This document shows positions 11,914 through 22,490 of a DNA stretch of 47,988 bases, one piece after another; position 1 is the stretch's first letter, and each line of letters begins with the position of its first letter. Source of the DNA: Collybiopsis luxurians FD-317 M1 (taxonomy: Eukaryota > Basidiomycota > Agaricomycetes > Agaricales > Omphalotaceae); NCBI GenBank assembly GCA_000827265.1, contig KN834831.1:210807-258794 (forward strand), read 5' to 3'. The notes beneath the pieces were generated by a model that was not told the DNA's origin, searched no databases, and was given only the letters and a program-made list of their open reading frames with translations. Made by a program: the position numbers and the translations under genes.

Positions 11914-12763
11914 TTTTGAAGTGGGTAGGCTATGATAGCCTCGACGTGAGTAAGCTGTAGGAGATGGTGGAAGCCAGGAAGGAAACTGGACGCGGCCAAA
12001 GCGTTCTTTAGCGCCCAGGTCTGGACTCACTCACTCACTCAGCTTCTCATCATCGTGCGGTCATTTTTGAAGTCACCCTGGACGTTCTTGTAGACTTTAG
12101 CAAAGAAAACGTACATAAGGTATGATGAAACTGTGATACAACGAGCTAATGCATGCTTTACCACGGAACGTTTTCTTTTCGTTCGTTCGAAGGCGCGGGC
12201 GAGGGAGGACGGCCTTGCCGTCTGACCCTCAGCTAACAACGCTCCACTAAGAAAAAGTACCTCTTGAAGCTTTTGACGTATGTGTATTCTTCAACCATTG
12301 TTCAAGGCTCAAATAGTGATTTTGCACATGTGCATTTTCCTCTGACCGAACGAACTAATTGTATTCTACGGGTCAATCCATGATTTACTTTTCGTCTCGG
12401 ACAGAAATCTAGTAAAGTTACCGAGTGTGATCGATGTGATCGTGGCCAGATCATGGCTTTGGCACTGTCCTTCGAGTCAGAGGCGTTTCAAACATTCATT
12501 CGATATTGATCGTATCCATTCTACATGATGAGGTACCCACATCAAACTTCGAGGCGTCAACTTCGCCCTAGCTCATTTTCGAGAATTTGAACTCATTGCC
12601 AATGGAACCGTCTGTCAATATCCATTGAGATTCAGCAAGTCTTCACAGCATGTCAAGTACATAGACTAAGAAAGCTTATGATGGTGATGATACGGATGGA
12701 CTGTCCAACCCCTGTATTTAAGCCGAGCTGTAGGTGCACCGCGCAACTTCATTTTTGGCCTCT
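11914..12763. other. Divergent intergenic region, first unit of the tandem array
   Basis: This region separates COA3 from the first membrane-protein gene. Its right-hand 400 bp, for example the ATGATGGTGATGAT block near 12678-12691, recurs ahead of both other membrane-protein genes at about 15680 and 18975. No gene is seen. Confidence 0.6.
12715..12721 (+). promoter_or_regulatory. TATA-like element before membrane-protein gene 1
   Basis: TATTTAA lies about 43-49 bp upstream of the chosen ATG, inside a block conserved in all three units (TATATTAAG at 15715-15723 and TATTTATAAG at 19008-19017 in the others). Conservation of position supports a core promoter role. Confidence 0.5.
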
Positions 12764-14183
12764 ATGTCAACGAATCTGCTGGACAGTAAGTTTATAGCGG
12801 CGACAGTCGTGCCCTCTGCGATAGTACGTAATATCCTTCCTCTTTCAAGACCGCCTCGTCTCACTGTTCGCGTTCAAACCTTCTGCAGGTAACATTTTTT
12901 TTCTATGGTCAGTAGAGATTGTGAATACCCAGTCCTTCATGACTGAGGGAGAATTTGAATTCCAGGTCTTTATTCGCTTTTGTTTTGTATTTATATCCAA
13001 CAGCAAATTGGTGCCAGTCGAAGTCGACTCGGGAATAGTCGTCGTCCGATATTTTCTAGGATATTCATCCCAGCTCTCTTTATTTTCATCAGTCTTCATC
13101 TTGTCCTATCCACGATATCTTTGTACGAACAACTGAGGCCTCAGACGCTACCTGGGGTATCTGAGAAACGGTCCACTTGCTCGTCGGATGCTTATTACTT
13201 TTGCTTCAGTAATTCTTCGTCAGTCGCTTTCCTTGTTAACTTGATTGTTCCTTGTTAACTTGATTGCCAATCTCACCTACTAACTTTTTCGCCTAGTCTC
13301 GCTGCTGCTGCGCTGTTTATGATCGCCAGGTGCTCTTATACTCATTCTACCAAAGATTTGTTAGTTTAAAAAGTCGCGATTTTCAGCATTATGGCCGACA
13401 CTGTTCTTGTAAGCGCGTTCGCTCCCTTGATCGTCGCCTCAAAGATTTATTTTACGTAGCTGTATCGTGCCTACACTCTCTGGGATTGTCAGGTATCCAT
13501 CTTCATTGCACCAGTTGCTCTATTGCTGTTGGGTATCGGTATGTTGTGAAGGTACGAAAGAAAAGTAGGCTTTAACTGTATATCTGCAGGTGCTGGCATA
13601 TATACACTTGTATCTGCTGGAAAAGGAGACTTAAACACAAATTTCACATTGCTGCTGGAAGCAAAAATAGGCAGCAATATATTTGCTGGAAGTACTTTGA
13701 TTACCAATTTGATCCTGACTGGCCTTATAGGTATGACCAATTCCACCTTTCACAGCAAACATGCTCACTATCTGTGAACTAGTTTATAGAGTTCGGCAAT
13801 ATAGTCAAATAACTAACAAATATCTCCCTTCCTCCGAACACGTCAACAAGCCTCTTATCAAACTCATGTGAGGTGCAATTTTTTCTGTCTTGACTGTATC
13901 ATCTCATCCTACTTCCAACGGCTCTAGTGTGGGTTCATGTTTGCTATACCCTGTCGCAATCGCTGCTCTTTGGGCAGTTATCGGAACGGGAACGGCCGTC
14001 AATTTTGTGGAGCCAATGCTTGCTCAAACGATGGTGCGGCCATTCCTTCTGGTTTCGCATTGTCTTTGAGTAATCTTTTTCTATTTGATGCATCAGGGAA
14101 TATCTCCAACCTTCTTGATTGTTGAAATAGACTTGACACTAAACAGTCCCATCAGTGGATCTAAACATCAAGGAGAAGTCTGA
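12764..14183 (+). CDS. Multi-span membrane protein, array copy 1
   Basis: Ten exons give 294 aa: 12764-12823, 12889-12907, 12966-13218, 13297-13329, 13387-13408, 13460-13538, 13590-13730, 13783-13867, 13928-14033, 14097-14183. Phases agree throughout. Hydrophobic segments follow one another: VTFFFYGLYSLLFCIY, IFIPALFIFISLHLVLS, the LAAAALFMIAS-MADTVLLYRAYTLW block, VSIFIAPVALLLLGIG, IFAGSTLITNLILTGLIVYRV, and SCLLYPVAIAALWAVIG, then GISPTFLIVEIDL. This layout (about seven spans, an LYRAYTLW motif after the third, a short hydrophilic tail) resembles the large lineage-specific family of unnamed integral membrane proteins of mushrooms. Function is unknown. Intron 3 carries a 19 bp tandem duplication (CCTTGTTAACTTGATTG-) that does not touch the coding sequence. 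Confidence 0.74.
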
Positions 14184-14734
14184 GCAAAGATGAACACTAT
14201 AAACACTATAGCTGCGAGTATGGTATGATATGGCTGCGACAAAGCGAGCCATTGTGGGAATATTTGCTGCCCCATGATTATTATTTTTGTATCAAATTCT
14301 GTCGGACAGCCTTTTTGTAGTTTTTCTAGTGCCGCATAGAAAATGGTTGCGAACAAGCCAAGAATCAACTCATAGGGGTCCCCCTTCTTGCACTACATTC
14401 TATTTAGACAGGAGAAAGAAGAGCTAACTTTTGAGTACAAGCCAAGGTATAAGCTACGAGTAACTCAGGTTGCACACTAGATATGCAAAGTTCTTCGTTC
14501 GAGACCGCAGAAAAAAATACACAAGAAAAAAAGTAATAACTTGAAGCTCGATACTGACCCTGGAAAGCCGGGCGGCGCTCATTCGTGTCTGATGATCCAA
14601 TCGAATTAACAACTTGTTCTTCCCCAACTCAAAATTGAATCGAGCTCTGATTGCCGCAATACCAGTCCAGTTCGCTTTATGCCAACCTACAGACAGCAAC
14701 GATAGCGCTAATAGTCATGAGACAGAGAATACGC
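14184..14734. other. Downstream block and junction of array units 1/2
   Basis: Positions 14184-14400 repeat at 17219-17440 and 20524-20745. From about 14450 the sequence matches 17840-18140 and contains a minus-strand open frame (14699-14454) with the segment ANWTGIAAIRARFNFEL. The corresponding part of the next junction reads ANWTGIAAIRTRLDFKL. This piece lies where the C-terminal half of COA3 would be and is not part of COA3. Its origin is not recognised. Confidence 0.55.
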
Positions 14735-15045
14735 CTATGACGAAGGTTCGAGGAGGACGCCGTTTATGGTGTTTCGGAGGAGGGAGGGGGCGCATGAGCG
14801 CCGCATGCCTGGAGACATTACCTTTTTCGAAGGAAGTGGTGGAGAAAGGTAGTGGGAGATGAAGGAAGGAACTGAGTACAGTATTGATTTCGATATCGAT
14901 ACGAAAGAGGGGCAAAAACGGAAAGTGAGTAAGTGCGGTCTTGGCTGGAAGCTGTGTAGCTCATCCCGGCACTTGGACGCCATGTTCTAGCTACTTTTTT
15001 GGGTCAACGTACTTTCTTTTGAATTGATCCGACAAAGCCCTTTTT
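14735..15045 (-). pseudogene. COA3 5'-half relic, junction of units 1/2
   Basis: On the minus strand this repeats COA3 exon 1, intron 1 and the start of exon 2. Exon 1 keeps LSDQFKRKYVDPK, but its start codon is changed (AGG for ATG) and an indel in the A-tract creates a stop after DPKK. Exon 2 keeps MSPGMRRSCAPSLLRNTI and then NGVLLE before the frame is lost. Similarity ends within the membrane helix, so the catalytic-equivalent C-terminal part was never copied or has been deleted. It cannot make a Coa3 protein. Confidence 0.85.
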
Positions 15046-15766
15046 GAAGTGGGAAGGCTAACATAGCCTCGACATGAGTAAGCTGGAGGAGATGGTGGAA
15101 GGAAACTGAACGCGGTTCGGTCAAAGCGTTCTTTAGCGCCCAGCTTAGACTCTCTCTCACGCTTCTGCTCTTCATTATGTCCGGTCATTTGAGGGATTTT
15201 TACCATAGACAGAGTTCTTCAAATTCTGTGATTTATTTGTGGTAGAACTGGAAAAATACTTGTTACTATGATCTTTCAATGATTAATTCTCAAAAAATCG
15301 TCTCTGATCGAACGAACTGATGGTATCCTGCAGGAATTCATGATTTCTTGTCTCGTCTCAAAGGCAATATACAGGAATCAAGTAGACATTGCCGTTGGGT
15401 ACGATCGTGGATCATGGCACTATCCTTCGAGTCAAGCCCATTCCTAACATTCATTAGACATTGATCGTGTCCAATCTACATGATGGTTTACTTGCATTAA
15501 GCTTCGAGGTATTAACTGCGCCCTAACTCATGGTAGAGAACTTCTGGCCTCTTGCCCTACACCTGATGCATGGCAGGGCTTGAACTCATTGATGGTCCCG
15601 TCAGCCAACTCTCAATGACAAATTGATTAAGCAGGTCTTCACTTTCTACTCGATAGCATGTCATGTACATAAAAGGCTCATGATGGTGATGATCCAGATG
15701 GGCTGTTGAATACCTATATTAAGCCGAGCTTAGGTGCACTGCACAATTTCCTCATTCCTAGCCTCT

Positions 15767-17218
15767 ATGTCAACGGATCTGCTGGACAGTGAATACGTCG
15801 AGTTTGTAGCGGGTAGAGTCGTGCCCGCTACAATGGTACGTTGCTTCATTCTTCTAGGACGGCCTATTCTCACTGGATCGCGTTCAAATCTTCCGTAGAC
15901 AACGTTGTTTCTCTATGGTCAGTAGAGCTTGTGAATACGCAATTCTTCACGGCTGATGGAGAACATTGGAGTTTAGGTCTTTATTCGCTTTTGTTCTGCA
16001 TTTATATCCAACTGCAAATTCGTGCCAATCGAAGCCGACTCGGGAATAGTCGTCGTCCGATATTTTCTAAGATATTCATCCCAGCTCTCTTTATTCTCAT
16101 AAGTCTGCACCTTGTCCTATCCACGATATCTCTGTACGAGAAACTGAGGCCTCAGACACTAATGGATTGGCCTGGGGTATCTAGGAAACAGTTCACCTAC
16201 TCGCCGGATGCTCCTCACTTTCGTTTCAGCAATTTTACGTCAGTCGCTTTCCTTGTTCACTTGATTGCCAATCTCAATTACTGCCTTTTTCGCCTAGTTT
16301 CGCTGCTGCTGCGGTGTTTATAATCGCCAGGTGCTCTTATACTCATTTTTATAAAGATCTGTTGGTTTAAAAGTTGCAATTTTCAGCACTTTGGCTGACA
16401 CCGTCCTTGTAAGCGCATTCGCTCCCGCGATCGTTGCCTCAAAGACTAATTTTACGTAGCTGTACCGTGCCTACACTCTCTGGGATCGTCAGTTGTCTAT
16501 CGTCCTTGCACCGGTTGTTCTATTGCTGTCGAGCGTCGGTATGTTGGGAAGGGGCGGGAGAAAAATATGTCCTGACTGTGTGTCTGCAGGTGCTGGCATA
16601 TATGCACTCATACTTGCTGGAAAACTTGGAGGCATACTCTCAAGCACAGATTTCCCTGTCAGCGACACGACACTGAAGGAAGCAAAAATAGGAACTCTGG
16701 TATTCGCCGGCAGTACGTTGGTCGTCAATTTGATCCTGACTGGGCTTATAGGTATGACCAATTCCACCTTTTCTTAGCAAACGCAAACATATTCACTATC
16801 TGTGAACTAGTTTATAGAGTTCGACAATGTAGTCAAATTACCAACAAATATCTCCCTTCCTCTGAACACGTCAACAATAAGCCTCTTGTCAAGCTCATGT
16901 GAGGTGCAATTCTTCCTGTCTTTACTGTAAGATCTCATCCCACTTCTGACGGCTCTAGTATGGGTTCATGTCTGCTCTACCCTATTGCAATCGCTGCTCT
17001 ATATGGGGGTGCCATCGGAGTGAGAACGGAAGCCTATTTTGTGGGGCCAATACTAGCTCAAATCATGGTGCGACCATGCCTTCTGGATTCACATTGCCTC
17101 TGAATAGTCTTTCTGTTTTGATGTGCATCAGGGAATATCTCCAACCTTTATGATCGTCGAAATAGACTTGACACTAAAGAGTCCTATCAGTGGGTCCGAG
17201 CATCAAGGAGAAATTTGA
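15767..17218 (+). CDS. Multi-span membrane protein, array copy 2
   Basis: Ten exons give 309 aa: 15767-15835, 15899-15917, 15977-16238, 16298-16330, 16387-16408, 16460-16538, 16590-16751, 16811-16898, 16959-17067, 17132-17218. The exon pattern is identical to copies 1 and 3, with phases maintained, including the 19 nt exon 2 and 22 nt exon 5. The hydrophobic blocks read LYSLLFCIYIQL, IFIPALFILISLHLVLS, TFAAAAVFIIA, LADTVLLYRAYTLWD, LSIVLAPVVLLLSSVG, FAGSTLVVNLILTGLI, and CLLYPIAIAALYGGAIG. The loop after span 4 is about six residues longer than in copy 1. No frameshift or early stop was found, so it appears functional. The family is unnamed and its role is unknown. Confidence 0.74.
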
Positions 17219-18145
17219 GCAGAGACGAACACTATAAACACTATAGCTGCGAGTACGGTACGGTATGGCTGCGACAGAGCGAGCCAATGGACGAGTTTTC
17301 CACCTTTCATGGGAACATTCGCTACTCATAATGATTATTTTTGTATCAAGTTCTGGCGAACAACCATTTCGTAGCTTTCCTAGTGCCACGTATAAAATGA
17401 TTGCGAAGAAGCCAAAAATCAACTCTTACTATAGGGGACCCCCTTCTGGCACAAGATATTACTATTGTAACGCAAGAGTTCGGAATGAGAACTCCGAACA
17501 GAAATTTCGAGTAAAGATCGTAAAGTGACTGACATCCCCTGTAATATCATTCAGACGGATGTCATTGATCCACAAACACAACGGAAACAAAAAAAAACAC
17601 CTCCCAGAGGCTTGAGGAGTAAGAATTGAATTTATCTAATTCAAATGTAACAACGAGTTCTTTCTTCACGTCAGTAAATGCGTTTACTGGATACTTGGAG
17701 TGCATATGCTTGCTGATACAGCCGATGACCGGCATGATAGGGTACATGCATTAAGGTGCAACTACAGAGGTCTCGTATCTATTTCTATTTAGACAAAAGA
17801 AAGAAGAGCTAACTTTTGAGTACAAGCCAAGGTATATACGGGCAAGCTACGAGTAACTCAGACTGCACAGTAGATATACAAAGTACTTCATAAGAGACCG
17901 CAGTAAAAATACACAGAAAAAACGTAATAAGCCCTTGTTTAGTAATATGTCTCGCAGTAGGGATCCCTTGGCCGAGTCGGCGTAAATCGGCGCCAGTCTA
18001 AGCCGATCCAATCGATTTAGCAACTGCTTGTTTTTCTTCAACTTAAAATCTAATCGAGTTCTAATTGCCGCAATACCAGTCCAGTTCGCTTCAACCCACT
18101 GATAGCAACGACAGTGATGATAGTCCTGAGACAGAGAATACGTTA
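17219..18145. other. Downstream block and junction of array units 2/3
   Basis: The first 220 bp match the blocks after the other two copies. A stretch at about 17530-17760 has no counterpart in junction 1/2 and looks like inserted sequence with no recognised domain. From about 17800 the sequence again follows junction 1/2. No gene is supported. Confidence 0.5.
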
Positions 18146-18378
18146 TGACGAAGGTTCCGAGGAGGACGCCGGTTATGGTGGAGAAAGGTAGTAAGAAATG
18201 AAGGAAGAAATTGAGTATTGATTTCCAAATCGATGCGAAAGAAGGGCAAAAACGGAAGGTGAGTAAGTGAGGTCTGAGCTGGAAACTGTCTAGCTCACCC
18301 CCGCACTTGGACGCCATGTTCTAGCTGCTCAATTTGGGTCAACTTATTTCCTTTTGAATTGATCCGACGAAACCATTT
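18146..18378 (-). pseudogene. COA3 5'-half relic, junction of units 2/3
   Basis: On the minus strand the start codon is retained at 18375 and exon 1 reads MVSSDQFKRK followed by an in-frame TAA where COA3 has TAC (Tyr), then VDP. The intron-1-like part is present. The start of exon 2 (MSPGMRRARAP) is deleted, leaving only ITGVLLGTFVI before similarity ends. From an internal out-of-frame ATG (18317) a 156-codon frame stays open through this relic and the junction DNA. That frame is probably fortuitous. Confidence 0.85.
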
Positions 18379-19061
18379 TTGAAGTGAGAAGGTTATCATA
18401 GCCTCGACGAGAGTCAGTTGGGGAAGATGGTGGGCGCAGTTCAATCAAAGCGTTCTTTAGCGCCCAGGCCTAGACTCTCTCACGCTCTGCTCTTCATTAT
18501 GTCCGGTCATTTCGAGGGATTTTTACCATACAAAGAGTTCTTCAAATTTTGTGATTTATTTGTGGCAGAACTGGAAAAATACCTGTAACTTCTCAACAAA
18601 ACGTCTCTTACCGAACGAACTGATCGTATCCTGCTGGAACTCATGATTTCTTATCTCGTCTCCAAAGCAATAATACAGGAATCAAGTAAACATTGCCACT
18701 GGGTGTGATTATGGATCATGGCACTATTCTTCGAGTCAAGGCGTTCTTAACATTCATTTTACGTTGATCGTGTCCAATCTACATGATGGAGTACTCATAT
18801 TAAACTTCGAAGTGTCGACTTCGCCCTAGCTCATGGTCGGGAATTTGTGGTCTCTTGCTCTACACCAATTGCACAGTAGGAGTTGACCTCATTGATGGAA
18901 CCGTTGGCAAAACGCTTAATGGTAAATGGATTTAGCAGGTCTTCGCTTTCTACTCGACGACATGTCATGTACATGATGGTGATGATCCAGATGGGCTGTT
19001 GAATCCCTATTTATAAGCTGAGCTGTAGGTGCACCGCGCAGTTTCCTCGTTTCTAGCCTCC
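18379..19061. other. Intergenic block ahead of array copy 3
   Basis: This block aligns with 15046-15766 and with 11914-12763. A TATA-like TATTTATAAG lies at 19008-19017, about 45-54 bp before the ATG of copy 3. No gene is seen. Confidence 0.55.
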
Positions 19062-20523
19062 ATGTCAACGGATCTGCTGGACAGTAAGTTCATCGAGTTT
19101 ATAGCGGGTACAGTCGTGCCCTCTACGATAGTACGTTGCATCATTCCTCTTGCAAGACAGCCTAGTCTCACGGGTTCACGTTCGAACTCTTCTGTCTGTA
19201 GGCGACATCCTTCTTCTATGGTAAGGAGAAATATACAACTCTTCACGGCTGACGGAGAAATTTGGATTTCAGGTTTTTATTCATTTTTGTTTTGCATATA
19301 TATTCAACTGCAAAGTCGTGCCAGCCGAAGTCGACTTGGGAATAGTCGTCGTCCGATATTCTTTAGGATATTTATCCCAGCTCTCTTTATTCTAATCAGC
19401 CTTCATGTTATTCTATCTGCAATAACTCTGTACGAAGGACTGAGGTCTCAGACAGTGATCAATCGATTATATAGGAAATATCCACTCGTTGAGCCGGATG
19501 CCCATTATTTTGGCTTTTGCAATTTTAAGTCAGTCGCCATCCTTAGTAACTTAATTGCCAATCTTACTTGCTGATTTTTTCTACCTAGTCTTGCTGCTAC
19601 TACGATGTTTATTGTCGCCAGGTGCTCTTACACTCATTCTTTCGAAGACTGGTTGATTTAGGAGTTGTGATTTACAGTACCGTGGCCGACACCACTCTTG
19701 TAAGTGTGTATTCGCTCTCCAGGGATCGTTGTCTTGAAAATTAAATTTCCGTAGCTGTATCGTGCATACACTCTTTGGGATCGTCAAACATTCATTGTCC
19801 TTGCACCGATTATCCTACTGTTGTCCAGCTTCGGTAGGTTGAAGATGATGTGGCAGAAAAAAAAAAGTATTGAATACATGCAAATACATGTCCACAGGTG
19901 CTGGCCTATATGCGCTCGTACTCGGCCAAAAAGGAGGCATGCTGATAATTACAAATTTTCTTGCCGATGACACGATGCTGAACGATGCAAAAATCGGACT
20001 CCAAGTGTTCGCTATCCTTACATTGATTACCAATCTGATCTTGACTGGCCTTATAGGTATGACCAACTCCGCCTTTTCATGGCAAACATCTTCACCGTCC
20101 GTAAATTGCTTAGTTTATAGAGTTCGACAACTTAGTCAAATCAATGAATATCTCCCTTCTTCCAAACGTGTCAACAATGGGCCACTGATCAAACTCATGT
20201 GAGGTGTAATTCTTCCTGTCTTTACTGCAATATCTTACCCTATTCGGATGGCTCCAGTACAGGTTCATGCCTGCTGTATTCTATCGCAATTGCTGCTATA
20301 TGCGGGGAAGCTATTGGAGCGGGAACACACGCCAGTCTTGTGGGGCCAATATTAGCTCAGATGATGGTGCGACTATTCATTTCGGTTTCGCATTATCTTC
20401 AGGATCTAAGAGGCCATTTTCTGTTTTAATGTGCATCAGGGTATATCTCCGACCTTCATGACTGTCGAAATAGACCTGACACTAAATAGTCTCAATGGAC
20501 CCGAACATGGAGGAGAAGCCTGA
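19062..20523 (+). CDS. Multi-span membrane protein, array copy 3
   Basis: Ten exons give 304 aa: 19062-19130, 19202-19220, 19273-19528, 19589-19621, 19678-19699, 19755-19833, 19898-20056, 20114-20198, 20258-20366, 20440-20523. It starts MSTDLLDSKFIEFIAG and keeps the LYRAYTLWDRQ motif after the third hydrophobic block. Other spans read FIPALFILISLHVILSAI, FIVLAPIILLLSSFG, FAILTLITNLILTGLI and CLLYSIAIAAICGEAIG, ending in GISPTFMTVEIDLTL. Exon lengths and phases match copies 1 and 2. It is the most diverged of the three, especially in the loop after span 2 (QTVINRLYRKYPLVEPDAHY). No disabling change was found. Function is unknown. Confidence 0.73.
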
Positions 20524-20764
20524 GCAGAGAAGAACACTTCAATTGGAAGTACAGTGCGAATATGGCTGCGATAGAGCGAACCAACGCACGAGCTCTATTT
20601 TTTTTCTAACTTTTTACGAGAGCATTCCCTGCCCCATAGTTATTATTTTTGTATCGAGTTCTTTCAAACAACCATTTTGTAGCTTTTTTTACCACGTAGA
20701 ATATGATTGCGAAAATCAACTCTTGTAGGGATCCGGCTACCATGAAATCGTTGTAATGCAAGAC
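20524..20764. other. Downstream block of array unit 3
   Basis: This block matches the sequence following copies 1 and 2 (for example the TTATTATTTTTGTATC segment near 20640). Similarity stops near 20760, where the retrotransposon relic begins, and no third COA3 relic follows. Confidence 0.6.
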
Positions 20765-21290
20765 TTATGCATGGGGGATACAAGCGTTCAGTAGTAGTGT
20801 ATTGTGGTCTAGGTTACTATGTATTTTAAACAATGGGATCTGGGTCATCGATGATTTCGTCCCTCCAATCCGCCTTCCGGGGGGGACATTGGGGTCAAGG
20901 TGTATGTTGAGGTAGTCATCTAAGTCTCTGTCACTGCTGCATAGAATGAGCTCAGGCTCAGATGATGCTTTGCAGGGGCTGCCGTCGCGCGTGAACGCTC
21001 CGGTCTTCTCTAGAAAGGATGAGGGCATCTATGCCCTCTGTCGTCCCTAGGATTTTAGCCAAACTTACATCTTGCGACACTTTCCGAAGGATGTGTCTTT
21101 TTTTGCTCGTACCGGGGGCATTCCCGGAGAATGTGCTCGTGTGTCTGTCTCGGTTCGCCACAAGGGCAGCACAGATGATTATTTTGGATCTTCTACGCCG
21201 AATCCTACTCTCTGATTATGCTAGTGAAGTTTTTGGAGGTGTTGAGGGAGGATGTTGTTGGAGTATGTTGTTGAGATGCAGATGCTGACA
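20765..21290 (-). mobile_element. Degenerate retrotransposon 3' coding tail
   Basis: Read on the minus strand, fragments in more than one frame give CPCGEPRQTHEHILRECPRY, then HILRKVSQDVSLAKILGTTEGIDAL, then GAFTRDG. The Cys-Cys-His-Cys pattern followed by a short helical tail is typical of the C-terminal end of non-LTR (RNase H-bearing) elements in agaricomycetes. At least one frameshift separates the blocks. Reverse transcriptase is not seen, so this is a dead, truncated copy. The element family is inferred from motif memory. Confidence 0.6.
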
Positions 21291-22490
21291 CTGTGAGACG
21301 CCGATGATAACCTGAAGGATGGTGGATTTCTATCGATCCTGTCCTGAACGTGATATAACGAAGTAATGTAACGCTTTGCTATTTTACCGAGTACCTTTGC
21401 TCTTCTATCCCCTCATGGCCTAGGCAAACAGCTTCGATGTCCGGAGTTCTTTTTTTATTATCTCCGATGCATTTATTCCGACCAAAGGGAGAGAGATCCA
21501 GCCGTTGATCCAACAGGAACAAAATATCGAGAATGAGGAAAACGAAGAAAGAAAAAGCTAGAAATGGCGGCAAGCATCGACATTCACAGATGACCATATG
21601 GGGTATGACTGTCTCGTACTTTCTTTTCGCTATCCTTTCGCTATTGTTCACATTCAAATTTGTAGCTGCAGTATACTGATACTATTTTTCTTCCTTTTTT
21701 GTTCTCCGGTCTCTCGCCACGGTTTCAGTGTCCTCTACTATACTCCCGCAAGTATCCTATGCTAGCGTCAGCAGGCATCTCGCCATCCATTGTATTTAGA
21801 GTATTGAGAAGCCTCGACCTTAGTAGTACTTCATCGTAACGACGTTTATCTCACCCAGCAGACCTACCGCCGAGTCCCGACGTAGTCTTTCGACCACTAG
21901 CCACTCATTAGATACGGCTCAGCAACTTTCGCAAACCTCTTTGACTAAACGAGCTGATGGCATTGTCGGCGTCAGAGCTTTCGACGACCTGCAACCTTGT
22001 AATTGTACTGTCTTATGCGATTGCTTTGAAGAAAGTGGTCTATGGACCACGATTCTCGAGCTGGCGGTACGGTCATGCGATAATCACGTGCTCCTACGTC
22101 TGGGTGTTTTATTCACGAACAACTTTTCTCTCGTGAACTACGAAAACGGATAGCCAGGATAATGTAGGTAGCAGGGTGCGATACTGGATTGCACACTACG
22201 TGGGACCGCTGGTGACTTTTAAGTTGACTCGGACGATATTTAGGAAGTGTAGGATGTGATATTTCGAACTGCGATTCGATCAGAGCCTTGGATATGATAA
22301 CTGACATTGATATCCCTGTAGCTACTCATATGATACATGTATAGCTATTATGCAACAGAAGAAAAAAAGAGAGAAAAATAACTTGATCACAAAAAGATTG
22401 ACAAAGGCCGCTTTAGTTTTCTAGTGAGTTTTTTCCTTCCCACCGACTACTTATAAAGTATTCTAAAGGGTATTATCTACAATTTACAGT
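21291..22490. other. Intergenic region without recognisable gene
   Basis: Open frames are short (at most about 90 codons) and show no known domain. The region lies between the transposon relic and the 3' end of the multicopper oxidase gene. Confidence 0.45.

Larger units (their letters stand above)
11640..20760 (+). repeat. Three-copy direct segmental tandem array (unit about 3.2 kb)
   Basis: Each unit reads, left to right: inverted COA3 5' part, intergenic block with TATA-like element, ten-exon membrane-protein gene, and a downstream block with GATTATTATTTTTGTATCAA-like sequence. COA3-start-equivalent positions are 11913, about 15038 and 18375. Gene starts are 12764, 15767 and 19062, and gene stops are 14183, 17218 and 20523. 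Similarity continues through exons, introns and flanks, so whole segments were copied. Only the first COA3 copy is intact. Divergence between units is visible at many positions, so the duplications are not very recent. Confidence 0.9.

Noticed and set aside
12764..14183. Treating array copy 1 as a pseudogene because of an apparent stop after the 19 bp duplication
   Set aside because: The duplication falls within intron 3 (GTCAGT...CTAG). The spliced frame is intact and matches copies 2 and 3.
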